Below are positions 57,189 to 64,000 of a DNA stretch of 64,000 nt, piece after piece (the first letter of the stretch is position 1; each line of letters begins with the position of its first letter). A program made the position numbers and the translations under genes. This stretch comes from Pedobacter glucosidilyticus DSM 23534. GTDB lineage: Bacteria; Bacteroidota; Bacteroidia; Sphingobacteriales; Sphingobacteriaceae. A model generated the notes under the pieces. That model worked only from the letters and a program-made list of their open reading frames with translations. It ran no database searches and had not been told where the DNA came from. The stretch lies in NCBI RefSeq assembly GCF_000425145.1, contig NZ_KE384312.1, positions 124,001 through 188,000 of the forward strand, read 5' to 3'.

Positions 57189-58427
57189 ATGCTTACGAAC
57201 AGGAAATATTTACTTCCATTTATACTTATTACAACGCTTTTTTTCTTGTGGGGTTTTGCTCACAATTTAAATCCCATATTAATTCCGCACTTAAAAAAAG
57301 CATGTGAGTTAACAGATTTAGAATCAGCACTGATAGACTCTGCCTTTTATATTGGTTATTTTATAATGGCCATACCATCGGGTATGCTCATGAAAAAGTT
57401 TGGCTATAAATCTGGTATTGTATTTGGCCTTTTATTGTTTGCCATAGGCGCTTTTTTGTTTTGGCCAGCCGCAGAATTGAGAAACTTTAGTTTCTTTTTA
57501 CTTGCCTTATTTATCATAGCCAGTGGCTTAACATTTTTAGAAACAGCAGCCAACCCTTATATAACAGTTTTAGGCGAGCCAGAAACCGCCACCATCAGGC
57601 TTAATTTTTCGCAATCTTTTAATGGCTTGGCTGCCACATTGGCTCCTTTCCTAGGAGGGATATTTATATTATCAGGTGTTCATTTATCTGATGAACAAAA
57701 AGCAAATATGTCGCTTCTGGAGAAAGAAGAATTCTTAAGACAAGAAGCCCTTAGTGTACAAATCCCTTACCTTCTTATTGGTATCATTGTATTATTGGTT
57801 GCTATCATCATCTGGCGTGTAAAATTACCAGAAATAAGCGTCGATAATCATGAAAATTCCATATCCAAACGAAGCATTTGGAAAAATAAAAATTTAATTT
57901 TTGGTGTTATTGCTCAATTCTTTTACGTAGGAGCACAAGTGTGTGTATCAAGCTTTTTTATCAGATTTATTGGTGAGGCAGCCGGTGTAGCAGAAAAAGA
58001 CGCAGCTATGTACCTATCTGTTGCCTTATTGGTGTTTATGATAGGCCGTTTTGTTGGAACATTTTTAATGAAGTATATCTCTCCAAGAGTATTATTAGCC
58101 ATTTATAGTATAGCTAACGTGATATTGTTAATAATGGCTATTAATTTCGGTAATATGCTCTCTATCTATGCTCTAATTGGGGTTGAGTTTTTTATGTCTA
58201 TCATGTTTCCAACCATATTTTCTTTAAGCTTAGATGGTTTAGGAGAAGAAAAGAAAATAGGCTCATCTTTATTAGTGATGGCCATAGCTGGAGGTGCTTT
58301 TTTTCCTTTAATTATGGGCAAAATATCAGATATGGTGAATATCCAAATCGCCTATATCGTACCTCTATTTTGCTTTTTAATAGTTTTCTTATTTGCAGTA
58401 CAATCAAAAGTTAAGTTTAATGAATAG
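57189..58427 (+). CDS. FucP-type sugar:H+ symporter (major facilitator superfamily)
   Basis: A 412-residue inner-membrane sugar/proton symporter of the FucP branch of the major facilitator superfamily, with twelve hydrophobic segments. WGFAHNLNPILIPHLKKAC and IDSAFYIGYFIMAIPSGMLMKKFGYKSG are the family N-terminal signatures. FLETAANPYITVLG holds E118, equivalent to the coupling glutamate E135 of E. coli FucP. The position equivalent to FucP D46 is Pro29. It probably carries L-fucose or another deoxy-sugar or hexose released in the periplasm. The next gene overlaps it by 8 bases, so uptake and mutarotation are coupled in one operon. Family sure; L-fucose as substrate is inferred from context. 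Confidence 0.88.
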   Translation: MLTNRKYLLPFILITTLFFLWGFAHNLNPILIPHLKKACELTDLESALIDSAFYIGYFIMAIPSGMLMKKFGYKSGIVFGLLLFAIGAFLFWPAAELRNFSFFLLALFIIASGLTFLETAANPYITVLGEPETATIRLNFSQSFNGLAATLAPFLGGIFILSGVHLSDEQKANMSLLEKEEFLRQEALSVQIPYLLIGIIVLLVAIIIWRVKLPEISVDNHENSISKRSIWKNKNLIFGVIAQFFYVGAQVCVSSFFIRFIGEAAGVAEKDAAMYLSVALLVFMIGRFVGTFLMKYISPRVLLAIYSIANVILLIMAINFGNMLSIYALIGVEFFMSIMFPTIFSLSLDGLGEEKKIGSSLLVMAIAGGAFFPLIMGKISDMVNIQIAYIVPLFCFLIVFLFAVQSKVKFNE

Positions 58428-58749
58428 ATATTGTTTAGCTCTGGATCTGATAGATGATGATGCTTTAATACAGGAATACGAACGCTATCATATTAAAATA
58501 TGGCCAGAAATAGAAAAAAGTATAAAGGATAGTGGTATACTCAATATGCAGATATACAGGCTGCACACCAGATTATTCATGATTATGGAAACTACGGATG
58601 ATTTTAGCTTTGCTGAAAAGGCAAAGAAAGACCAAGAAAATCCAAAAGTACAAGAATGGGAAAACCTGATGTGGAAATATCAAAAAGCTTTACCCCAGGC
58701 CAAAGAAAATGAAAAGTGGATTTTAATGAAAAAAATATTTGATTTATAA
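58420..58749 (+). CDS. L-rhamnose mutarotase (RhaM) family protein, probable deoxy-sugar mutarotase
   Basis: A 109-residue cytoplasmic protein of the RhaM family, which interconverts alpha and beta anomers of L-rhamnose and in some pathways L-fucose. The ATG at 58420 overlaps the permease stop; an upstream frame start at 58393 would add nine implausible residues. The active-site stretch EYERYHIKIWPEI keeps Tyr20 and His24 at the same spacing as Tyr18 and His22 of E. coli RhaM, and LFMIMETTDDF follows. Size is normal. It is followed 8 bases later by the dehydratase gene. Whether it acts on fucose or rhamnose cannot be decided here. Confidence 0.85.
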   Translation: MNRYCLALDLIDDDALIQEYERYHIKIWPEIEKSIKDSGILNMQIYRLHTRLFMIMETTDDFSFAEKAKKDQENPKVQEWENLMWKYQKALPQAKENEKWILMKKIFDL

Positions 58750-58757
58750 ATATATAA

Positions 58758-60422
58758 ATGAACCCTTCAAACAAGAATTACCTCCAAATACACCCTCAGG
58801 ATAATGTTTTGGTTGCATTACAAGATCTTCCTAAAGGAACCGTAATTGAACATCTAAAAGAAAATTTCATTTTGTTAGATGATGTTAAAGCTAAGCATAA
58901 GTTTGCCACAACCGCTTTACAACCAAATGATGAAGTTATTATGTATGGTGTACTTGTAGGAAAAGCAAATGAACATATTAATCAAGGTGCTTTGTTAACC
59001 ATCACCAATGTTAAACACGCTACAAATGATTTTTCTTTGGGTAAAAGAAATACCAGCTGGACTTTGCCCGACACTCAAAAATGGCAAGATAAAACTTTTA
59101 ATGGCTATCACCGTTCTGATGGTTCTGTAGGAACAGCTAATTATTGGTTGGTTATTTCTCTGGTATTTTGCGAAAATCGGAATATGAATATCCTGAAACA
59201 GGCCTTGGTAGATAAACTAGGCTATGGGAAAACTACCAGTTATCAATTAAAATCTGATATACTTGTAGAGTATTATAAATCAGGAAAAACGGTTGATGAT
59301 ATTTTAAGCATTAATTTCGATGAAATTAAGACTGATGAGCATAAAGCCAATCCATTATTCCCAAATGTGGATGGAATAAAATTTTTGACGCATGATTTAG
59401 GGTGCGGAGGCACACGTAACGATGCCAGAAATTTATGTGGTTTATTGGCCGGATACATCACAAATGCCAATGTTGCTGGTGCTACGGTATTAAGTTTAGG
59501 ATGCCAAAATGCACAAGTAAGTTTATTAAAAGAAGAAATTTGTAAACGCGATGCGCATTTTTCTAAGCCTTTGTATGTTTTTGAACAACAAGTAGAAGGC
59601 ACAGAAGAAAACCTTATCAATAAAGCTTTAAAGAGTACCTTTTGTGGTTTAATAGAAATAAATAAGTTAACCCGTAAACCAGCACCTTTAAGTAAACTTT
59701 GTGTCGGTTTAGAGTGTGGTGGTTCCGACGGATTTTCTGGAATATCCGCCAACCCGGCCATTGGTTATACTTCCGATTTAATATCGGCTTTAGGAGGCTC
59801 TGTTATACTGGCAGAATTTCCAGAGCTGTGCGGTGTAGAGCAAGAACTTGCAGACCGCTGTGTGGATGATGAAAACGCTAGCAGATTTATAAGTTTAATG
59901 AAATCTTATAATGATAAAGCAGAAGCTTTAGGCTCGGGTTTCTTCGCCAATCCATCACCAGGAAACATCAAAGACGGCTTAATTACTGATGCTATAAAAT
60001 CGGCTGGGGCCGCAAAAAAGGGAGGTACTTCACCAGTTACTCAAGTTCTTGATTATCCTGAAAAAGTTGAAAAACCAGGTCTTGTTTTACTTTGTACACC
60101 AGGTAGTGATGTAGAAAGTACTACCGCAGTAGTAGGCGCTGGCGCAAATATCGTATTGTTTACCACTGGCTTAGGAACCCCAACCGGAAACCCTGTTGCC
60201 CCTGTTATAAAATTATCTACCAATACAGCTTTATACAAAAAAATGCCCGATATTATTGATATCAATTGCGGTTCTATCATAGAAGGGGAAGAAACTATAA
60301 AACAAGCTGGAGGAAGAATTTTAGAGTATGTTATAAAAGTGGCAAGCGGCGAGGAAACACCCAAATCTGTTAAACTTTGCCAAGATGATTTTATACCTTG
60401 GAAAAGAGACATCTCTTTATAA
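58758..60422 (+). CDS. UxaA/altronate dehydratase family enzyme (sugar-acid dehydratase)
   Basis: A 554-residue cytoplasmic dehydratase of the UxaA family. The N-terminal SAF domain (about 8-90, VLVALQDLPKGTVIEH) is fused to the main domain, as in E. coli altronate dehydratase. The main part has DGSVGTANYWLVIS, THDLGCGGTRNDA, LGCQNAQ and GLECGGSDGFSGISANPAIG, and ends with GTPTGNPVAPVIKLSTNT and INCGSII. In its operon with a deoxy-sugar permease, a mutarotase and an SDR dehydrogenase it may dehydrate L-fuconate (or L-rhamnonate) to the 2-keto-3-deoxy acid. A role on altronate from uronic acids is the alternative, since GH88 feeds uronates. Family sure, substrate open. Confidence 0.88.
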   Translation: MNPSNKNYLQIHPQDNVLVALQDLPKGTVIEHLKENFILLDDVKAKHKFATTALQPNDEVIMYGVLVGKANEHINQGALLTITNVKHATNDFSLGKRNTSWTLPDTQKWQDKTFNGYHRSDGSVGTANYWLVISLVFCENRNMNILKQALVDKLGYGKTTSYQLKSDILVEYYKSGKTVDDILSINFDEIKTDEHKANPLFPNVDGIKFLTHDLGCGGTRNDARNLCGLLAGYITNANVAGATVLSLGCQNAQVSLLKEEICKRDAHFSKPLYVFEQQVEGTEENLINKALKSTFCGLIEINKLTRKPAPLSKLCVGLECGGSDGFSGISANPAIGYTSDLISALGGSVILAEFPELCGVEQELADRCVDDENASRFISLMKSYNDKAEALGSGFFANPSPGNIKDGLITDAIKSAGAAKKGGTSPVTQVLDYPEKVEKPGLVLLCTPGSDVESTTAVVGAGANIVLFTTGLGTPTGNPVAPVIKLSTNTALYKKMPDIIDINCGSIIEGEETIKQAGGRILEYVIKVASGEETPKSVKLCQDDFIPWKRDISL

Positions 60423-60456
60423 AATTGTGTAATCAAATTTATTCAATGAAGACATC

Positions 60457-62361
60457 ATGAAAATTAAACTTAGTTATTTATTATTTTTTTGCTTATCCCT
60501 TCCATTTTATAGTACCCAAGCTTTTCAGCATGATGCTTATTTAAAAGTACAAGAAAATTTAAAACAAGGTTGGCATACCTATAACCATAGCAGTATTTTA
60601 AGTTATGTTTATATGCCCGGTAATTTTTCGGTTAAATTAAGCTTAAAAAGTAACAATATAGGCTTATATGGCTACATGGGCGATGCCTATATTTCAACAA
60701 AAGTAAAAAGACCAGAACAAGTATTTCCTATAGCTTATAGTGCAAACGGAGATTATAGCGAAGTTTTATTAACCTATGAGGGAATAGAAGTAAACATTAA
60801 ATCTGCAAATATCAATGACGAATTATATTTGCTGGTTACCCCAATAAAATATAGTGGGCTTAAACCAACGATAGTTCTTGAAGGTGGTATCTTGTGGAAT
60901 GCGGCTGGTACGGTGCAAAAAGATGGTCATACCATCATAGCCCAATTGCCTCAAAAAAAAATTCAGGTACAGGCAACTCAACAAGCAACAAAATCTATCT
61001 TACCTATCAATAACCCTTATCTGGCTTTTGACATGGAAGGAAAAATTGCTTTTACAAGCAAAGCCCACTTAAGTTTAGCCAATATAGAACAAGCTATTGA
61101 AACTGTTAAGTTAAAACATCAGAAAAGCTTGGAACAGTATAAAAACCAAGCAGAAATGGTTAGTATCATTCAAAATGCTATTGGTTTTAATACTACATAT
61201 GACCCTTTGAATGATAGGGTTATTACACCCGTAAGCAGATACTGGAGCGAATCATTTGGAGGTCCGTTTGTATTGTTTGCCTGGGATACCTATTTTGGAG
61301 CATACATGGCTTCACTTTTTAATAAAGATTTAGCCTTTTCTAATGCCATAGCTATTACCAAGAGCTTAACGCCAGGCGGTTTTGTACCTAACTATACTTC
61401 CGGAGAAAATAGAATGTCTGCCGATAGATCTCAACCCCCTGTTGGTAGCACCATGATTAGAGAAATATATAGAAAACATCCAGAAAAATGGTTCTTAGAA
61501 TACGTTTTTGATGATCTATTAAGTTGGAACAATTGGTGGGTAAAGAGTAGAGCTACCTCAGAAAATTTATTATGTTGGGGTTCAGATTCCTTAGGAGATG
61601 CATCAGCAAATACTTGGCAAGCAGCAGCTTACGAATCTGGTTTAGATAACTCACCCATGTTTATCGATGTTCCATTTAATAAGAAAACACACTTAATGGA
61701 GCAAGCAGATGTTGGCTTACAAGCACTATTTATTATGGATTGCGAGGCTTTGGGAGACATCGCCCAAATACTAGGCAAACATAAAATTGCTAAACAATTA
61801 AAAGACAGAGCAGCTATTTATAAAAAGGCATTAGGTAAATTATGGGATCAAGAAACAGGGCAATACTTAAATTACAGAACTGATATTAAAGCGTTTAATC
61901 AGGTAACTTCCCCAACAAATTTTTATCCTTTACTCATCAATTTACCTAAACAATCACAGGCTGATAGGATGATTAGTCATCTGCAAAACCCCGAAGAATA
62001 CGCTGGAGATTGGATCATACCATCCATACCTAAAAATAATAAGTATTATCAGGAACACGACTATTGGAAAGGTAGAGTATGGGGTCCATTAAACTTATTG
62101 GTTTATTTAGGTCTGAGGAACTATAATACCACTTACAAAGCAGAATTGGTTGAGAAATCTGCAAAATTATTGGTAGACAATTATAAAGCAACAGGGGGCT
62201 ATGTTTACGAAAATTATCATGCTATAGCAGGAGTAGGTAGAACCCCAGATGAAATCATCAATCAATCAGATAATTTTTACCATTGGGGCGCATTGCTAGG
62301 TTTTATTTCTTTAATAGATGAAGGTTACATGGGTAAACCACTTCAAAAGATAAGTAAATAG
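60457..62361 (+). CDS. GH63-like (alpha/alpha)6 glycosidase, exported
   Basis: A 634-residue exported protein with an N-terminal beta domain (about 22-225) and an (alpha/alpha)6 barrel of the GH63/trehalase-like type. Signal peptide to STQAFQ (about 23). The barrel has FVLFAWDTYFGAYMASLF, YESGLDNSPMF with D396 as the expected general acid, DYWKGRVWGPLNLLVYLGL, and YENYHAIAGVG with E585 as the expected base. It resembles GH63 members such as E. coli YgjK and mannosylglycerate hydrolases. It probably frees a terminal alpha-linked sugar in the periplasm. It lies 34 bases after the dehydratase gene and 48 before the SDR gene, inside the catabolic operon. Activity is unknown; the GH63 assignment is by motif. 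Confidence 0.75.
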   Translation: MKIKLSYLLFFCLSLPFYSTQAFQHDAYLKVQENLKQGWHTYNHSSILSYVYMPGNFSVKLSLKSNNIGLYGYMGDAYISTKVKRPEQVFPIAYSANGDYSEVLLTYEGIEVNIKSANINDELYLLVTPIKYSGLKPTIVLEGGILWNAAGTVQKDGHTIIAQLPQKKIQVQATQQATKSILPINNPYLAFDMEGKIAFTSKAHLSLANIEQAIETVKLKHQKSLEQYKNQAEMVSIIQNAIGFNTTYDPLNDRVITPVSRYWSESFGGPFVLFAWDTYFGAYMASLFNKDLAFSNAIAITKSLTPGGFVPNYTSGENRMSADRSQPPVGSTMIREIYRKHPEKWFLEYVFDDLLSWNNWWVKSRATSENLLCWGSDSLGDASANTWQAAAYESGLDNSPMFIDVPFNKKTHLMEQADVGLQALFIMDCEALGDIAQILGKHKIAKQLKDRAAIYKKALGKLWDQETGQYLNYRTDIKAFNQVTSPTNFYPLLINLPKQSQADRMISHLQNPEEYAGDWIIPSIPKNNKYYQEHDYWKGRVWGPLNLLVYLGLRNYNTTYKAELVEKSAKLLVDNYKATGGYVYENYHAIAGVGRTPDEIINQSDNFYHWGALLGFISLIDEGYMGKPLQKISK

Positions 62362-62409
62362 CCTAAATAGATATTTTGTAGATAAATATTAGTGATTTGA
62401 TTTTTTTTA

Positions 62410-63201
62410 ATGGATTTAAATTTAAAAGATAAGGTAGTTATAGTTTCGGGCGGAGCTAAAGGTATAGGCGAAGGAGTTGTAAGAGTTTTAGCAAATGAAG
62501 GCGCAATACCAGTAATTATAGGTAGGAATATTGCAGATGCTAATAAAGTAGTAGAAAGTTTATCAAGCGCTGGTTATCAGGCTTTTGCTGTACAGGCAGA
62601 GTTAAGCTCGCCAGAGGAGTGTAAAAAATCTATTGAAGCTGTAGTGGATAAATTTGGTAGAATTGATGGCTTAGTAAACAATGCAGGCGTTAATGATGGT
62701 GTAAATTTAGAACACGGTAGTTATGAGAAATTTATGGCATCCTTACATAAAAATTTAGTGCATTATTATCTTCTAGCGCATGAGTGTTTACCTTATTTAA
62801 AAGAATCTAGCGGTAATATTGTTAATATAGGCTCCAAAACAGCCGAAACAGGGCAAGGCGGAACATCAGCTTATGCTGCCGCTAACGGAGGTAGAAATGC
62901 CTTAACCAGAGAATGGGCTGTAGAACTTTTAAAATACAATATCAGGGTAAATGCAGTTATCGTAGCAGAATGTTATACCCCCATGTATGAGAGCTGGATT
63001 AAATCTCTTGAAAACCCCGAAGAAAAACTAAAAGAAATAACCAATACCATCCCTCTAGAAAACAGAATGACAACAGCAGAGGAAATAGCAAATATGGTGG
63101 CTTTTTTATTATCTGAAGTATCAAGTCATACCACTGGGCAACTTATCCATGTAGACGGAGGCTATACACATTTGGATAGAGCATTGAATAAATTAAAGTA
63201 A
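62410..63201 (+). CDS. SDR-family sugar dehydrogenase, probable L-fucose-type
   Basis: A 263-residue cytoplasmic short-chain dehydrogenase. GGAKGIG (14-20) binds the nucleotide and NNAG (90-93) is present. The active-site Ser142 and Tyr155 are in place. The usual lysine of the YxxxK motif is replaced: YAAANGG puts Asn at 159. The remainder (RNALTREWAVELLKYNIRVNAV, HTTGQLIHVDGGY) is normal. Overall it resembles bacterial L-fucose dehydrogenases and related 2-keto-3-deoxy-L-fuconate dehydrogenases. In this operon it could oxidise L-fucose to the lactone or act later in the pathway. Family sure; reaction inferred; the Asn may alter cofactor handling. Confidence 0.82.
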   Translation: MDLNLKDKVVIVSGGAKGIGEGVVRVLANEGAIPVIIGRNIADANKVVESLSSAGYQAFAVQAELSSPEECKKSIEAVVDKFGRIDGLVNNAGVNDGVNLEHGSYEKFMASLHKNLVHYYLLAHECLPYLKESSGNIVNIGSKTAETGQGGTSAYAAANGGRNALTREWAVELLKYNIRVNAVIVAECYTPMYESWIKSLENPEEKLKEITNTIPLENRMTTAEEIANMVAFLLSEVSSHTTGQLIHVDGGYTHLDRALNKLK

Positions 63202-63246
63202 AACATTAGAGTTTCTAAAATTTATTTTCTTGCTAATTTATTGATT

Positions 63247-64000
63247 ATGAGTTTTTTATTTAAAGTTATGAGTTTAATGCGGATGTCTAAAACCTATCCA
63301 GTTAGGGTTTTAGTAATGATATTTTTAATATGGAGTTATGGTTCTGCAAGTAACGCTCAATATAAAGATGATGATGTTAGTTTGGCTGTTTTTTTAGAAC
63401 AAGACGATAAAGAACCATTACTAGTAGCTGAGATAAAAAAAGATAACAGCAATATATCAAAGGTTGTTGATGGTATAAGAGTGGCTATCTCCGTTACAGA
63501 AGCTAATAATCAAATTCGGGTAAATGTAATTGCTTCTGCTAAAGAAAAGAGGAATGCATTTATTACACTCAGATTAACAACTAACTCTGGAGAATTTTAT
63601 AGTTATTCTGGCATAGAAAATAAGGAGAGCTTATTTAGGCAAAGCCCTCATGACCCGATGAATCATGTTTTTCCTAATTTAAAAGCTCAGGCGGTTCCAA
63701 TGGTAGCCGTTAAAATAAAGGATACTTATACAACACTAATTAGTGATGCACCAGCTTTCTATGATAATTACACAACGCAATATATTAACCCTAATAAAAA
63801 TATAGCTTCAATTTCTTCTGGAGATAACGGTAAAGATTTTTCTAATCTTAAACCAGATGCTATTATAAAATCATATTATCCCGAATTAAATAAGCAAAAG
63901 TCACATCATTTTAATGCTATTATCTTTAAATCTAAAAACATAGATAACTTAAATGATTTGCGAGAGGAAGTTTTGAAAAATATTACTACGCATTGGGGGG
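63247..64000 (+). CDS. Exported protein of unknown function, 3'-truncated
   Basis: An open frame starting at 63247, 45 bases after the SDR gene, and still open at the end of the window (251 codons visible). In-frame ATGs at 63268, 63277 and 63283 are alternative starts; the later ones leave a better signal peptide (VLVMIFLIWSYGSASNAQ). The visible part is beta-rich (VSLAVFLEQDDKE, IRVAISVTEANNQIRVNVIASAKEKRNAFITLRL), then VAVKIKDTYTTLISDAPAFYDNYTTQY, as in the N-terminal sandwich of large glycosidases. I could not assign a family. Its position suggests it extends the same operon. Confidence 0.65.
   Translation, partial: MSFLFKVMSLMRMSKTYPVRVLVMIFLIWSYGSASNAQYKDDDVSLAVFLEQDDKEPLLVAEIKKDNSNISKVVDGIRVAISVTEANNQIRVNVIASAKEKRNAFITLRLTTNSGEFYSYSGIENKESLFRQSPHDPMNHVFPNLKAQAVPMVAVKIKDTYTTLISDAPAFYDNYTTQYINPNKNIASISSGDNGKDFSNLKPDAIIKSYYPELNKQKSHHFNAIIFKSKNIDNLNDLREEVLKNITTHWG

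Noticed and set aside
59273-59761. A 162-codon open frame on the - strand
   Set aside because: It lies wholly inside the UxaA-type gene on the opposite strand, has a low-complexity Ser/Lys/Pro-rich translation and no family features.
60053-60436. A 127-codon open frame on the - strand
   Set aside because: Antisense to the conserved C-terminal part of the dehydratase gene; no independent support.

Overview
The window is a dense, AT-rich stretch of a Bacteroidota chromosome. It carries paired SusC/SusD proteins, a hybrid two-component regulator, many secreted glycan-active enzymes with type IX secretion (T9SS) C-terminal signals, a PorP/SprF protein, and promoter-like TAnnTTTG elements. The gene content and a palindromic repeat of a kind I associate with Sphingobacteriaceae suggest a Pedobacter-like organism; that placement is inference. 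No tRNA, rRNA, CRISPR array, transposase or prophage gene was seen.

Nearly the whole window is polysaccharide-utilization machinery, and both ends cut through genes. Left block (1-7.1 kb, + strand): a 5'-truncated SusC, its SusD, a GH29 alpha-L-fucosidase and a sulfatase. Next (7.2-15.8 kb, - strand): a sulfatase, two small proteins sharing a carbohydrate-binding-like module, and a beta-1,3-glucanase-type set of GH128, GH16 and GH128. Then come a beta-helix protein and sulfatase (+), the hybrid sensor/regulator (-), an acetylesterase-like protein and sulfatase (+), a GH2 beta-galactosidase (-) and an unfamiliar T9SS-secreted glycosidase candidate (-).

Right block (33-63 kb, all +): a GH28-like beta-helix protein, then an 1858-residue multidomain BNR_4 propeller protein with a T9SS type B tail followed directly by its PorP/SprF-type partner. 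After that come a complete SusC/SusD/DUF4397 operon closed by a clear terminator, a GH88 unsaturated glucuronyl hydrolase, two further BNR_4 propeller proteins, an NHL-type propeller, a second GH29 fucosidase, and an operon for deoxy-sugar uptake and catabolism (FucP-type permease, RhaM-type mutarotase, UxaA-type dehydratase, GH63-like glycosidase, SDR dehydrogenase).

Read together, the right block looks like a lyase-plus-GH88 route for a uronic-acid-containing, fucose- (or rhamnose-) bearing sulfated polysaccharide. The three BNR_4 proteins keep a His/His/Tyr/Arg pattern resembling PL24/PL25 ulvan lyases. Their products would be imported by SusCD, the unsaturated uronate removed by GH88, fucose freed by GH29, and the deoxy-sugar burned by a non-phosphorylative pathway. 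Algal fucoidan- or ulvan-like glycans and fucosylated glycosaminoglycans all remain possible substrates. The left block adds desulfation, de-acetylation, galactose removal and beta-1,3-glucan cleavage. Several short motifs recur upstream of these operons and may be operator sites.
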